From Cheilinus undulatus (taxonomy: Eukaryota; Chordata; Actinopteri; Labriformes; Labridae): a stretch of DNA of 64,000 bases. Below the pieces are notes generated by a model that had not been told where the DNA came from, searched no databases, and saw nothing but the letters and a program-made list of their open reading frames with translations. The position numbers and the translations under genes are program-made. The DNA is taken from assembly GCF_018320785.1 (NCBI RefSeq), contig NC_054877.1, positions 23,418,329-23,482,328 of the forward strand, read 5' to 3'. This document shows, piece by piece, positions 24,001 through 34,018 of this stretch (position 1 is the first letter of the stretch; each line of letters starts with the position of its first letter).

Positions 24001-27000
24001 CTCTAGTCTGAACTCAAAGCCACAGAGCACTTCTTCCATATTTCTTTGCCATTTAAGGATAAAAACATGGCTTAAATGATTGCTTTAAACCAAGGATGTT
24101 TTTTTCTTTCTTTTCTTTTGTATTATCTTTTGGGCTTTTTGACTTCATTTCACCAAACAGTACTGAGACCAGGAATAGATCCTGGGACCAGTGCATGAAG
24201 GAACATAGCTTCTGCATATGGGCACCCTCTCCACCAATGCCCCTATTGTTGTTTAATTTACCCCATCAGTCTCTCAGGTGTTTGTTTTAACCCAAAAGCA
24301 GGATTGGCAACTCTGAAGAGCAGGAGGTGATGTTGGGCTGCTCTTATCAATAGTATGGCCCATGTCTCATTTTCAAAACGTAGGAGGCGGGGTTTAAGAC
24401 GTAAACTTCAGCCAGTCAGTAGGGATAAGCTGTTAATCTTTTGGCTTCACTTTCAGGCGGCTTTTGCTCCATCCACTTTAGTATACAGTCTGTGGTGTGA
24501 ACTAATACAGGTAATAAATAAAGGGTGTAAACTAGAAACCTAATCAACCTCTGGAAACAAAGTATTTTTTCTTCCGGAGGGGTTTGCAGTGTGATACTCA
24601 AGAGCCGCCATGGATTGGCATGCACAATAATTACCATCATTTATGTAATTGTTTTGCATTGTAATTATTGTTTCTAGTGTTTGTCTCCTGATTTTTTTTA
24701 CCAGCAGTTGCTTCTTGCTTCTCTAGAAAAATGTTTGGGTTTTTTTGGTCCTGTGCACCTGCACTTGAGGAAGAAAGAGCTTCTTTAGGGAACAGTAGTC
24801 TCTTTCATAACTATACCTTATAGGAAAGCACATGGGTGTGATGAGTGAGTGATGTTCTTGACATTATTTTCTATGTGCATGTCAGACCAGCTGACATTAT
24901 AATCCTGTTTGCTAGGGTTGTCCCGATCAGCATTTTTGGCCTCCGATCCTGATCCAAATTTTTAATATTGAATATCTGCTGACATTGGGCAACCATTAGA
25001 GCTCTAAATGTCTGTAGTGATGCTAATGGCAGTGAAGTTGCTTTATAAATTCTCTAGTATGCTGTCACGTACTTTGTTGTACAGCTCCGGTAAGCCAGTG
25101 TCAGTAATGTAATGTCGAGATGGCAGGGCAGCGTTGGTCCAAAAGCTCAAGAAGACGGAAAAAAACCCAAATTCTCCACCACAGAGATGGACTGGTTGTC
25201 CAAAGCGATGAATTCGACCACTTTTTCTAACTTTTTGGCCTTATCGCTCCCTCAAGGGTACTTGTCTTTCCTCTTAAAGTCCAGAGTGTGCTGCTTCTGT
25301 GAAGCTCCCTGTTGCTATGGTGAAGTCACCGTATTCCGCCGCATGTTTAGTTTGGAGATGACAGATCAAATTTGTAGAGTTAAACGCTGCAAGAGGCCAC
25401 TGGATTGTTTTCACTCTCACATTTGAAGTTTATCCACACTGTGACATTTTAAACACAGGAATGCTAATGTTGCTACCGCTACTGGTGCGTTTACAGCCTG
25501 TCATAAATTGTTCTCCGTCTACAACTGCTGATGTAAATGATCAGCTGGGCTGATTGGATCAAATTGCTGATCTCTGATCAATTAAAAATGCTTACATCGC
25601 CTTCAGTCCGATACATACGATCGGGATCGGGGCAACCCTTCTGTTTGCACAGGCAATATCAAGTGACACAGGGATTTCGGGTGATGGATCTTCCAAGTAA
25701 ACCTGACTTTAATGAAGTTATGACAAGAGTAACAGTTTTAATTGGATTCAAACAGCTGGAATATACACTTTTTAATCTATTTAGGCTGTTTTTGGTTGGA
25801 GCACAAACTTGAAACAGCTGTTCAATGAAAATACTAATGGTTTATGCTTATTTACAACAACCCTACCAAGAATGGCCCCACCTTAAATATCAAATGGTGG
25901 AAAGTTAAGTGCACATTTTGGTGATTTGATATTGTAAATGTCTTAAGTTGATGCTAGGTGTGGTGTTAAGAGTTGTAAGAATCAAAACTGCAGAGACTGA
26001 CTCAAAGCCTCTTTTCTTAGTCAAATTCATAAAACCTTGAATTTCTCACAAAGCAACACAATATCTCTCAAGTACATGCCCACTTCTTTCAGACTGTCCT
26101 TGGTTCATTATGGAGGCTCTCTGCTAATGCTTCACAGTGTATTTTTAGCTTGACAGTGTGTGTAATGAGTAAATGTGTGACATAAAAATGGTTAGTCATA
26201 CAGTAGCTTAAAACCCACGGATCATTTTGGCTTGTTTGATGAAGCATTTTAGCATCTTTAATCTTAGTCTTTGAATTTTGTTCTATTTTATGACAAAATA
26301 TTTTTAGCATTCGCTCTTGCCAAAAAAATTAGCATCTATCTGGCACCAAATGCTTGTAGTTTAAAGTAAAAGTAAAGGACAAGCTGGTGAATACAGCAGA
26401 GGATGTAATGGACATGCAACAACTTAAAAAGCAGATTCATGTTGATCCTTTTAACTCCTCGAGAAAGACCAGTCATTTTAGATTTTTAAAAAAAATTTTA
26501 ACCTTTGACTAAATAAATATCCAGAACTTTCAACTACAAGACAAAATATTAGCTCAGTCTCATCTTTTAGTTTCTTACCTCTATCCCTGATTTTGAAGTG
26601 TCTCCTTACCCCTTGAAAAAGTTAGAAGAGGCAGAGGTGAAAACTTCCCCTAAAAAATGGGACGACCCTTCAAGCTCCTGATGCGTTGTCATTAGTCATC
26701 AATAGCATGACTTGAACAGACATGACGACAATACTTGAAACCCTTCCTGTTCTCCTTCTTCTACTGTGTTAATTTGTGCTGTTTCCCATGCTGATAGAGC
26801 TAGAGATAAATTAGTTATTGTCCTTCATTTTTTTATCATGCAGTTTCCACATGAAGTACATTTTCTATGTTATAATAAATTCATACTATTCCAAGTATTA
26901 ATTATCAGTCTCATGAATTACTAATAATTGGCATGGCCCTGAAAACACAATTATGCCCCCAAATGTCCCCAAAGGGCATGGTGCATAAAAGTCGCAGACT

Positions 27001-30000
27001 CTCTGCTGATTCCACAGCGCAAGAGTTGTGAGCTTCCACTGGCATCAATGTAAACACAAATTGTACAGCAAGAGCTTCATGGAACGGGATTCCATGGCCA
27101 AACAGCTGCATGCAAGTCTCACATCACAAAGTGCAATGCCAAGTGTCAGATGGTAAAACACACTGACACTGGACTGTGGAGAAGTGGAAACGGGTTTTGT
27201 GGAGTGACGAATCACACTTCTCTGTTTGGTGGTCAGACGGGTGAGTCTGGGTTTGGCGTATGCCAGGAGAACATTAAATACCTGACTGCACTGCGCCAAC
27301 TGTGAAGTTTGGTGGAGGAGGGACATTGGGGCTGTTTATCAGGGTTTGGGCTAGACCCCTAACTCCATTAAAAAGCAATCTTACTGCTTCAACATACCAA
27401 GACATTTTGGACAATGCTATGCTTCCAACCTTATTGAGATAATTTGGGTAAAGCCCTTTTCTGTTCCAACATGACTGTGCCCCAGTCACAAAGAAAGGAA
27501 AACAGAGTCATGGTTTGATGAGTTTGGTGTAGAAGAACTTGACCGGCCTGCACAGAGCCCTGACCTCAACCTCACTGAGCACCTTTGGGATGACCTGGAA
27601 CAGAGACTGCAAGCCAGGCCTTCTAGTCTGACATTAGTGCCTGACTTCATAAATGCTCTACAGAATGATTTGGCACAAATTCCCACAGAAACACTCCAAA
27701 ATCTTGTGGAAAGCCTTCAAAGAAGAGTGGACATTGTTATGGGGGGGGGGGGGGACTCCATATTGAAGTACATGTATTTGAATTCACTGTCATTGCAATC
27801 CCTGTTGGTGTAATGGTCAGACAGCCGCATGCTTTTGTCCATATAGTGAATGTACAGGGGTTGGCCATCATATTAAGGAGGGGGAGCAGTCTGTGATATA
27901 TTAAGGGCTGCTGTAGGGCTTTATGATGATGGAGGCAGAGCCTCTATAATATAAGACCTTCTCGGTGTGTCTGACATGTCTTGAGGGCTGAACTGTTTGA
28001 CTCAAAAATAATTACTTTGAATAGTTTTAATAATAGAGCACTGAGTGATTGATGCTTGTAGAATGTAAACAGTGCATGAAGCTTGTAGACTTTTTTGGAG
28101 CATGTCTTTAATCGTGCTCTTAGCCTTCATCAGCTGTGTCTCTCCCAACATAATAAGGCCTTGTTTCTCTCTAGTCACCCATGAATGGCAGCTTTTCAGC
28201 CACTCTCCTCCTCTCTTTTGTTGCCTTCGCTCCTTTCTCTCAGTGCCTCTATTGTCACCTGTGTAATGTAATGTTTTATGTCTTGTGAAACCCTGCACTG
28301 TTCCAGGTTGAACTACAACCTCGATGTTGCTGATAGACTTGCTGACGAACATGCTCTGATTGGATTCTATGTGAATCTCCTTCAAAACAACCCCAAAACA
28401 TGGTTAGTTGGTGTGGTGCTGTGTTTGCCAAACACCAGTGGAAACTATGTGCTCTGCTGAACTGCCACCTCACAATCCTTCCCCCCTAACCCAACTTTGT
28501 TCTGAGTGTTTCACAGCACTAACTCTTCATGCTTTTGGTTTTTACTAAAAGGAAAGAGAAGATAGGTTTTCTTTCTAAAGTGAAAAACACTGTTTATATT
28601 TGAGCCCCTAAAACTACTGTAAGTATATTTAGTGTGGTAAGCAGGGTAATGTTCTTGTGCTGGCCATTAGATGTACTGCAGGTTTAAGGCACTTCCACAC
28701 GGACTTAAATTTTTATACAGGCAGTACTTCCCATTTGAATTAACAATACTGATACGAAAACTGGCTTATTTATCACCAGTTATATGCCATGCTTTTATTT
28801 TTTCTTCTTTTTAAAGCATTCTTGTTTATACCTCATCTTTAATCAGCAAAAAATAAGGCTGCATTTATTTTCTGTGTATGCATAAGACGTGTGCGTTATG
28901 CTTGTTGCTTCTAAAAAAGAAAAACTCTGTAGAACCCCCTTCCTCTGTTTGAGAGCATTTGTGTTCCTTTATATTTCCTTGTTGATTAAGACAGTATAAT
29001 TATTAGTAAGCAGACTGAATACTACAGTTACTCTTATGACAATTCAATACAAAACAACTGAATACCCTGCCTCCGCTCTTACATAATAATTCAGCTGCAT
29101 TCTTGCTTTTGTGGTTTTCCATAAGTAGCTTAGCATGATAACACAAGTCTTTACTGTAAAACAGATGGAGATTTCCTGACAAAGAACTAATCTGGCTTTT
29201 GAACAACTAAACTTTGATGTTTTTTCTGTATTTTCCTTCCATCTGTGAGGCTGTAAAGTAACAGTTTCACGTTCTTATTCCCATCTCTTTTTTCCTCTTG
29301 AACAGTTTGCTGGAGAGCAGTAACCATCAAGATGAAGAACACAGTCTCATCGCCCGCTATGCTGCTAGACTGGCTGCTGATGCTGCGGTGAGATATACTG
29401 CATATAAGACATTTTTAACACACACTGTATGCCATCTTTTATCACTAAAAAAACCTGGCCTTGATGAGAGGCTCTGACATACGCTGCTGTCTACCTCTGG
29501 GAGGGTTCAGTCCTTTTTATGGCAGACATGATCAAGGGATTTACAGGTGGTGATCATTTCTAACCTGACTTGTACACCAGTTTATGTTTGGATCATGTCT
29601 TGATGAATGGCTGGTGACTTGTCTGTGTTTTCCTCCTGTGAGATATGAGATCAGGTGGAGGATGACATCATCCTGAGGTAAAGTCGAGTCACGTGATGTC
29701 TCTTGCTTGGTTTCACTGACAGGCGCAGCAGCACAGGGTCCCCACAGACCTCCCCTGCTCACTAGATGCCAACAAACAGCAGAGACAGCTCATCGCCGAG
29801 CTCGAGAGCAAAAACAGGTTAGGGACGAATGATTTGTTCGTACTGTTTAGTTCTTTTTGGTTCGTCTCTACTTTTCTTTCCAAACTCCACAACAACTGAT
29901 AAAGCACGACACAAAACAGGGTCCTGGACAGGTAAAACAAACAAAAGTCACAGAAAATGTATAACTTTGCTGGAAATCATTATCTATAACTTTGTCCAAC

Positions 30001-33000
30001 AGTTAGCCAACAGTGTGATTGCTTAATGCTGTGTAAATTATAAGATTACATGTCTAATTTATTTGTACGGCAAACGTAATACTTTTGCAAAAGAACTTTA
30101 AGAAACAAAACAGTCAAATGTGAAATACAAAAATGACCTTTTATTGAAGTAAAGTGAATTCAAACAATAAGGCTCATGAATAGGATTTGCCACCCTCTGA
30201 TACTTTTTTAAAGGTGCAAATACACGTTACAGTGAATATGTTAGTTTTAATACAACTGCATTCATATTGTGATCTAAAAGGTCTGTAGCATGTTAAGTGT
30301 TTCTGGCTACCTTGGGGCAGCCTGATCATCATATTTAAAAAAACCCCAACTATTTTTATGTGCTATATACTTGCATATTTGTAACAGCTAGTTGCTAACG
30401 TGACCATTTGCTGCTATGCCAGTTAATGTATATTGAATGTTTAGAACTTTGTATCCAATATGATGCAAGTGGTCAGAGTAGTCCAAAATGGTAGAGATAG
30501 ATTAATATTTCAGCATATCTCATTGATGTTGAATCTTAAAATGAGCTCTTTATAGTGTAGGTAAAATTGCTTCACCTGACCACTATCTTTAATACAGGAA
30601 AGTTTTCTGCATGATTTGTCATATTCAAAAAAGCCAATATTTTATTAATTCCACCAGGGCTTGTAACTGTATGAGCATAACTGTATATGCAAAGGGATTT
30701 AGTCGCATACACAGTGTTGGCCGTGTTTGTAAAGTAGCCATATCTGACCCTTGGTTATATGGACAAACTATGACCCTGTTGACATCTGGTATTAAAACTC
30801 ACTGTCTGACTAAAATTCAATATGTCTGAATATAACCTGATCTTGTACTTCTGAATGTTTGCACCCATTTCAGAGAAATCTTGCAGGAAATCCAACGGTT
30901 GCGCCTACAGCATGAGGAGGCCTCCCAACCACCTCCTGACAGGGGCCAGCACAACCCTACCCTGCTGGCTGAGCTACGACTTCTCAGGTTCCTCTACCTG
31001 CTTCAATTCTGCACCAAACAATGATTTTATCACAGGCATTTACACAAAAAAGAGCATGTTTTTATTGTCTGCCTTTTTTATTTTATGAAATGAACATTTG
31101 TTAGAGTCTTTTGATGCTCATACTCTTGTCACTATAGATAGGACATTAAAGTATCATCACACCATACAACTTGTTTCCTCTCTTAGGCAACGCAAAGATG
31201 AGCTTGAACAAAGAATGTCTACTCTGCAGGAGAGTCGCAGGGAACTCATGGTGCAGCTGGAGCAGCTAATGATGCTTCTCAAGGTACTGCAGACATGCTT
31301 TTTATCTCTTTACACTGCACAGAGGTAGTGCAGATGCTTTTGTAGTCACAAAACCAAGGCACTTTTTAATTCTTTGGGGAACAACTAAGTTCAGTATCAT
31401 TCTTCTGCACTGCAAATGAAAGTTTTGCCTTATTTTGGGATGTGTTTTTCTGGCTGTAGGTGGTAACTTGAGGCTTAGTAGTAAAAAACTGCTCTTTGCA
31501 GAATAGGGAGTTAAAGAAACTATCATATATGTCCGTTAGAGGGCGCATAGCTGTTCCAGTAGATCTCTTCTAAGAGCTTCATACATAAATATAATTAATG
31601 GTTTTATCCTTCAGGTGAAGTATATGGTTTTCTGTGTTTGTCAACCAATCAAAATGAGAGTTATGAATCTGACACAGCTTTTGGAATAATTTAGTACTCA
31701 ACAAGTGTCTTGTGTATGTCATTTTAAAGTTCCAAAAGCTGATTTTGTGAAAGCAGGCCCCTTTTGTGTTTTTTGGGCCTTTTTGGTTGCTCTGTTTGCA
31801 TTTTGGATAACTGTAGATAGTCCATTATTTATGTATAGATAGACTTTTCTGTAAATTATACCACAAAATCCCTGATTAGCTACATTTTGCCAAGATAAAT
31901 AAGCCCTTCAGCCATACAGCCCATTTAAGATATTGAGTTTGGAATGATGCTCCACTGCACCTTATAAAACAACATGTTTATTCCCCTGTAAGAAGGATAA
32001 CCTTTGGTGCGAGAATATCTTCTGCAGCAAACAACACAGGAGTTCGTCAAAGCCTACATAAACTGCTTACCGTACTGGCTTAAGTGTGGAGGATATCAAT
32101 CTAATTAGACTGAAGGGATCAATGTTAATCCATTAAACTTGCATGAGGATGCCATATGCTTGTCACATCTTGAAGGAAACACTGATTGGATTCTATCTAG
32201 AAATACTCGCTATGAATCATGAAAATATTGTTTTTTTTTTTCAGCTGGAGGAGGAACGGAGAGAGGCTGTAAGTGTGAAACTGTGGAGAAAAGAGACACC
32301 AAAACTTGGATTGCACATTTGAAACACTGCTTCACACAGCTGTCAGGGGACAACTTTGTATCTACAAAATATGGCCTTTAAAAGACTACTGTGTCTTTGT
32401 TTTGAAAAGACAATTGGAGATGCTTTGTTTTCACCAGACAACCGTTTGTTTTGGTTTTGTTTGTGGAAATAATATTAACGTTTTTCAGGGAGAAATATCT
32501 CTATTAACAGCACGTTTAGTACTTAAAAAGTCTGACATTACAGAAAATGCATCTTAGTGACTTTATGCGCATTTTTCTAGCATGTTTCCAATGTTTGTTA
32601 CTCACTAGGATATTGTGGAGTCCTTTTGGGACAAATTAGCTCCTCTGTCGATTTCAAAAAATATTGAACTGAATTGTTTGTAGCTGTTTTTTGGAGTTTG
32701 ACTTCTTTGCTGTGATTTCAGCTTAAAATGAAAAGAGTCACTTGTTGCACGGTTCTTGGAAGGCTTGCTTTGATGGGAAACCCTTTCATCCAGAATATAT
32801 TTTATGCTTCAGCTTTCTCTGTTAACAATGTCTGCACAGTGGCACTTGTTAACACAAAAAACTGTCTGTATGTGCTGCAGACTCAGGGTCCCGGCTCTCC
32901 ACGCTCTTCCCCCAGCCACACCATCAGCCGACCGATCCCCACACCAATCCAATCCAACTCTGCTGTCACGACCCCCACGCACACACCTCAGGACTCACTG

Positions 33001-34018
33001 ATGGGTGTGGGAGGGGATGTTCAGGAGGCCTTCGCTCAGGGTAACACACTCACAGTAGGAAGATGCATGGATATGGTGTCCTAAATATGTTTGGAAGTGA
33101 GTCCCTTCACATTTGAAAATCCTCTATCTGCATGTTTAAAAGGTCCAAGGAGAAATCTGAGAAATGACTTGCTCATTGCTGCTGACTCCATTACCAATAC
33201 AATGTCATCACTGGTCAAAGAACTCAACTCAGGTACTAAAGATTCAAGAAAAAATAATGTATTATGATCCACTCCATTGATAAGAACGTTACATTATAAA
33301 TCCTTGTGTTTTACAGAAGGTGGAAGTGAGACTGAAAGCATTGTGGATTCAGACTTTGGACGTGGTGACCTCTTAGCCACAAACTCTTCAGATCCCCTCT
33401 TCACATATAACCCAAGGTACATATCAGAACATACATTCATGACTCTTCTGCAGCCTAAGAATCAGTATACAAAACTTTTTTTGCAGGAATCTGCATATTC
33501 TCTCTTACACACAAATGTTTTTAGATTTAAAAAAAAATTGCCAACACCCCCCCCAAAAAAAGAAAATCAGGCCTTTTCAACATCGGTAAATTAACAAATG
33601 CTGATGATGAATCACTCCTTTTAAGGTGTTGCAAGTTTTATCAGTAGTGTTGCATTTTTCATTCAGATATGTGAGAAAGATGCTAAAAAATCAGGCCCTG
33701 GAAAAAAATGCAATCAAATGTAATGTTGCTGCAAATGACTTTACATCACCTCATCTTGTGCCTTTTTTTTTCAACTCACTGCTGTCCATCATAGGAGTTC
33801 AAGCGCTGCAGAGGAGAGCTTTGAGAATGTCCTGGAGCAGCAGCTGGAGGATGAGCTCAAGCTGGAGGAGCTGATGAAGCACAGACAGGAACCAGACAAA
33901 ACATGCATGGTGAGTTCAGGATTGTGCACTGTACTGAAGAGAGAAGAAGACATATCTTTTATAGTGAATAACTGAGTTACTTCTCTTTCTTACTCTCTAG
34001 GTGACCCTGCAGCAGTAA
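12060..34018 (+). CDS. dtna: Alpha-dystrobrevin, complete coding region
   Basis: Dystrobrevin is a cytoplasmic scaffold of the dystrophin-associated complex; it binds dystrophin or utrophin through coiled coils and recruits syntrophins. Exons: 12059-12126, 12677-12757, 14476-14689, 14948-15033, 15549-15703, 15792-15897, 16324-16490, 16702-16826, 22281-22289, 22701-22784, (23020-23085 optional), 28307-28402, 29306-29387, 29723-29817, 30874-30987, 31187-31283, 32245-32268, 32881-33040, 33143-33232, 33317-33416, 33795-33909, 34001-34018. Every junction keeps phase, giving about 694 residues without the optional exon, close to mammalian alpha-dystrobrevin-1. Order: EF-hand-like region (about 10-235), ZZ finger (237-292), linker, paired coiled coils (about 430-530), tail ending VTLQQ. 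The tail, the HIVDTWPPRP linker and [15 protein letters not shown] favour alpha over beta; the RLADEHALI exon recalls beta-type isoforms. Confidence 0.93.
12677..12757 (+). CDS. dtna: dtna exon 2
   Basis: It encodes [20 protein letters not shown] and then FVQKKCN, the start of the EF-hand-like region shared with dystrophin. The acceptor is TTCTGCAG and the donor A/GTGAGT. The codon split across the next junction reads ATG, so the KCN-L-HLVDIWN leucine of mammals is methionine here. Confidence 0.92.
13947..14257. mobile_element. MITE-like element packed with AACACT/AGTGTT palindromes
   Basis: The ends are inverted: left CACAGTATTTTACACCCACTG, right (reverse-complemented) CACAGTAAAATCGCCAGTG. 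In between, TAACACT and AGTGTT alternate about every 15-30 bases, so the element could fold into many small hairpins. It lies in dtna intron 2 and has no open reading frame. Target duplication and superfamily are undetermined. Confidence 0.6.
14476..15897 (+). CDS. dtna: dtna exons 3-6: EF-hand-like region
   Basis: Exons 14476-14689, 14948-15033, 15549-15703 and 15792-15897 encode [118 protein letters not shown] and [20 protein letters not shown]. In dystrophin family proteins this region packs with the ZZ domain and usually does not bind calcium in the classic way. Donors and acceptors fit consensus, and each split codon restores the expected residue. Confidence 0.93.
16324..16490 (+). CDS. 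dtna: dtna exon 7: ZZ zinc finger
   Basis: It encodes [40 protein letters not shown] and [16 protein letters not shown]. The zinc ligands are visible as C-x2-C (CSYC), C-x2-C (CQQC), C-x2-C (CQDC) and a pair of histidines (GSH and NQH). All are intact, so the fold should be functional. In dystrophin the equivalent domain contributes to beta-dystroglycan binding; dystrobrevin itself is thought not to bind it strongly. Confidence 0.95.
16702..16826 (+). CDS. dtna: dtna exon 8
   Basis: It encodes [20 protein letters not shown] followed by [20 protein letters not shown] and IV, the conserved linker after the ZZ domain. The acceptor tract is long and pyrimidine-rich, and the donor GT/GTAAGT leaves phase 2. 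The next coding exon is 5.4 kb away across a repeat-filled intron. Confidence 0.92.
17209..18424 (-). mobile_element. Tc1-like DNA transposon, full length but with a dead transposase
   Basis: Terminal inverted repeats of about 31 bases match at most positions: left CACTATACTAACAAAAGTAT, right (reverse-complemented) CACTATGTTGCCAAAAGTAT, both followed by TCACTCACCCA. TA dinucleotides flank both ends (17207-17208, 18425-18426). On the minus strand, pieces of a Tc1 transposase lie in three separate stretches: the N-terminal DNA-binding part (18119-18322: [18 protein letters not shown]), a second domain (17834-18100) and the catalytic core (17393-17719: [15 protein letters not shown]). Stops and frameshifts separate them, so the element is not autonomous. 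It sits in dtna intron 8, antisense. Confidence 0.88.
18522..19625. mobile_element. hAT-like non-autonomous element with 8-bp target duplication
   Basis: AAACAATA flanks it exactly on both sides (18514-18521 and 19626-19633). The ends are inverted: left GAGCCAGACTGAT, right (reverse-complemented) GGGCCTGACTGAT within ATTGGGCCTGACTGATTAAT. Internal sequence has no transposase frame. The 8-bp duplication points to the hAT superfamily. It begins only 98 bases after the Tc1 element at 17209-18424. Confidence 0.65.
20821..21015 (+). repeat. tRNA-derived SINE with poly(A) tail
   Basis: A-box-like TGGTCAAGTGG (20834-20844) and B-box-like GGTTCAAATCC (20878-20888) lie at tRNA-like spacing. They are followed by a body with ATGTCTCTCCCACTCTCTTCC and CTGTCCTCCTGTATCTAATA, then AAAGTAAATCTT and a run of about 25 A. 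The copy at 54146-54312 shows the same layout on the other strand. Confidence 0.75.
21456..22074. mobile_element. Non-autonomous element inserted at TTAA
   Basis: TTAA flanks both sides (21452-21455 and 22075-22078). The ends are inverted: left AAGGGGGCATATTTTACCC, right (reverse-complemented) AAAGGGGACATATTTTGC. TTAA duplications are made by piggyBac and Kolobok families. The length (619 bases) and lack of a transposase frame make it a MITE-like derivative. Confidence 0.65.
22281..22289 (+). CDS. dtna: dtna exon 9: 9-nt microexon
   Basis: TTTCCTCAG precedes AGATACGTG, which is followed by GTGAGT. Joining exon 8 (ending GT), these nine bases and exon 10 (starting G) gives V-D-T-W-P-P-R-P, the residues found in mammalian alpha-dystrobrevin. 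Skipping it keeps phase and gives V-P-P-R-P, as I recall for beta-dystrobrevin. Exact borders, phase and protein match make this a secure call despite its size. Confidence 0.88.
22701..22784 (+). CDS. dtna: dtna exon 10
   Basis: It encodes [20 protein letters not shown] followed by GNPYSTKK, equivalent to the variable serine/proline linker of dystrobrevins. The acceptor is TTCTATGCAG and the donor AA/GTGAGT. The end phase (2) is shared with exons 8, 9, the optional exon 11 and exon 12, so these can be skipped in any combination without losing frame. Confidence 0.9.
23020..23085 (+). CDS. dtna: Possible optional dtna exon 11 (66 nt)
   Basis: TTGCTTTACAG precedes CAGGGATAAT, and GG/GTAAGT ends it. 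It is exactly 22 codons, open in the required phase ([21 protein letters not shown]), and frame-preserving whether included or skipped. The first bases form a tandem CAGCAG acceptor. I do not recall a matching mammalian exon, so it may be lineage-specific or a chance open frame. Confidence 0.45.
24913..25640. mobile_element. hAT-like element with 8-bp target duplication
   Basis: CTGTTTGC flanks it exactly (24905-24912 and 25641-25648). The ends are inverted: left TAGGGTTGTCCCGATC, right (reverse-complemented) AAGGGTTGCCCCGATCCCG. It is 728 bases long. The frame at 25112-25426 may be a relic of a BED-type N-terminus, but I cannot see enough cysteine/histidine spacing to claim it. It lies in dtna between exons 10 and 12. 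Confidence 0.7.
26930..27853 (+). mobile_element. Decayed Tc1-like transposon
   Basis: Plus-strand translation shows Tc1 transposase remnants broken by stops: [20 protein letters not shown], then [40 protein letters not shown] and [20 protein letters not shown]. The right end reads CTTTTGTCCATATAGTGAAT, typical of Tc1 termini. The left end is missing or unrecognisable. It is a different subfamily from the copy at 17209. Confidence 0.75.
27741..27754 (+). repeat. Run of 14 G
   Basis: A homopolymer of about 14 guanines lies inside the decayed Tc1 element, just after its transposase C-terminal remnant. Its length will be uncertain in most sequencing data. Confidence 0.85.
28307..28402 (+). CDS. 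dtna: dtna exon 12 (32 codons, skippable)
   Basis: It encodes [20 protein letters not shown] then [11 protein letters not shown]. The RLADEHALI block matches a segment I recall from beta-dystrobrevin ([14 protein letters not shown]) just before the first coiled-coil region. The donor, TG/GTTAGT, is weak. The exon is 96 nt, so it can be skipped in frame. Confidence 0.8.
29306..29387 (+). CDS. dtna: dtna exon 13
   Basis: It encodes [20 protein letters not shown] then RLAADAA, the conserved dystrobrevin stretch before the coiled coils (mammalian LESSNRLDEEHRLIARYAA). The acceptor is CTTGAACAG and the donor GCG/GTGAGA. Confidence 0.92.
29723..31283 (+). CDS. dtna: dtna exons 14-16: paired coiled coils
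   Basis: Exons 29723-29817, 30874-30987 and 31187-31283 encode [60 protein letters not shown] and [20 protein letters not shown], ending MLLK. This heptad region forms the heterodimer with the dystrophin or utrophin coiled coil. Sequence identity to the mammalian protein is very high. The exon 14 donor (AG/GTTAGG) is weak. Confidence 0.93.
32245..32268 (+). CDS. dtna: dtna exon 17: 24-nt microexon
   Basis: A long T tract ending in CAG precedes CTGGAGGAGGAACGG, with GCT/GTAAGT after it. It encodes eight residues, LEEERREA, in phase 0 at both ends. Included, it gives [14 protein letters not shown]; skipped, it gives [17 protein letters not shown], the arrangement I recall for a long mammalian form. 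Mammals carry an EEE(L/Q)KQ-type alternative at this point. Confidence 0.82.
32881..33416 (+). CDS. dtna: dtna exons 18-20
   Basis: Exons 32881-33040, 33143-33232 and 33317-33416 encode [80 protein letters not shown] and [20 protein letters not shown]. The first two exons match mammalian DTNA closely. Exon 20 matches only through GSETES; its later part differs and is shorter than the mammalian segment. Confidence 0.9.
33795..34018 (+). CDS. dtna: dtna exons 21-22: C-terminal tail and stop
   Basis: Exon 33795-33909 encodes [20 protein letters not shown] then [18 protein letters not shown]. Exon 34001-34018 encodes VTLQQ and TAA. It aligns with the mammalian alpha-dystrobrevin-1 tail (ENDSVRQLENELQMEEYLK and a final VSLQG). 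The position equivalent to the mammalian tyrosine in NYEN is phenylalanine here (SFEN), and the tyrosine in MEEYLK is methionine in LEELMK. Confidence 0.85.
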
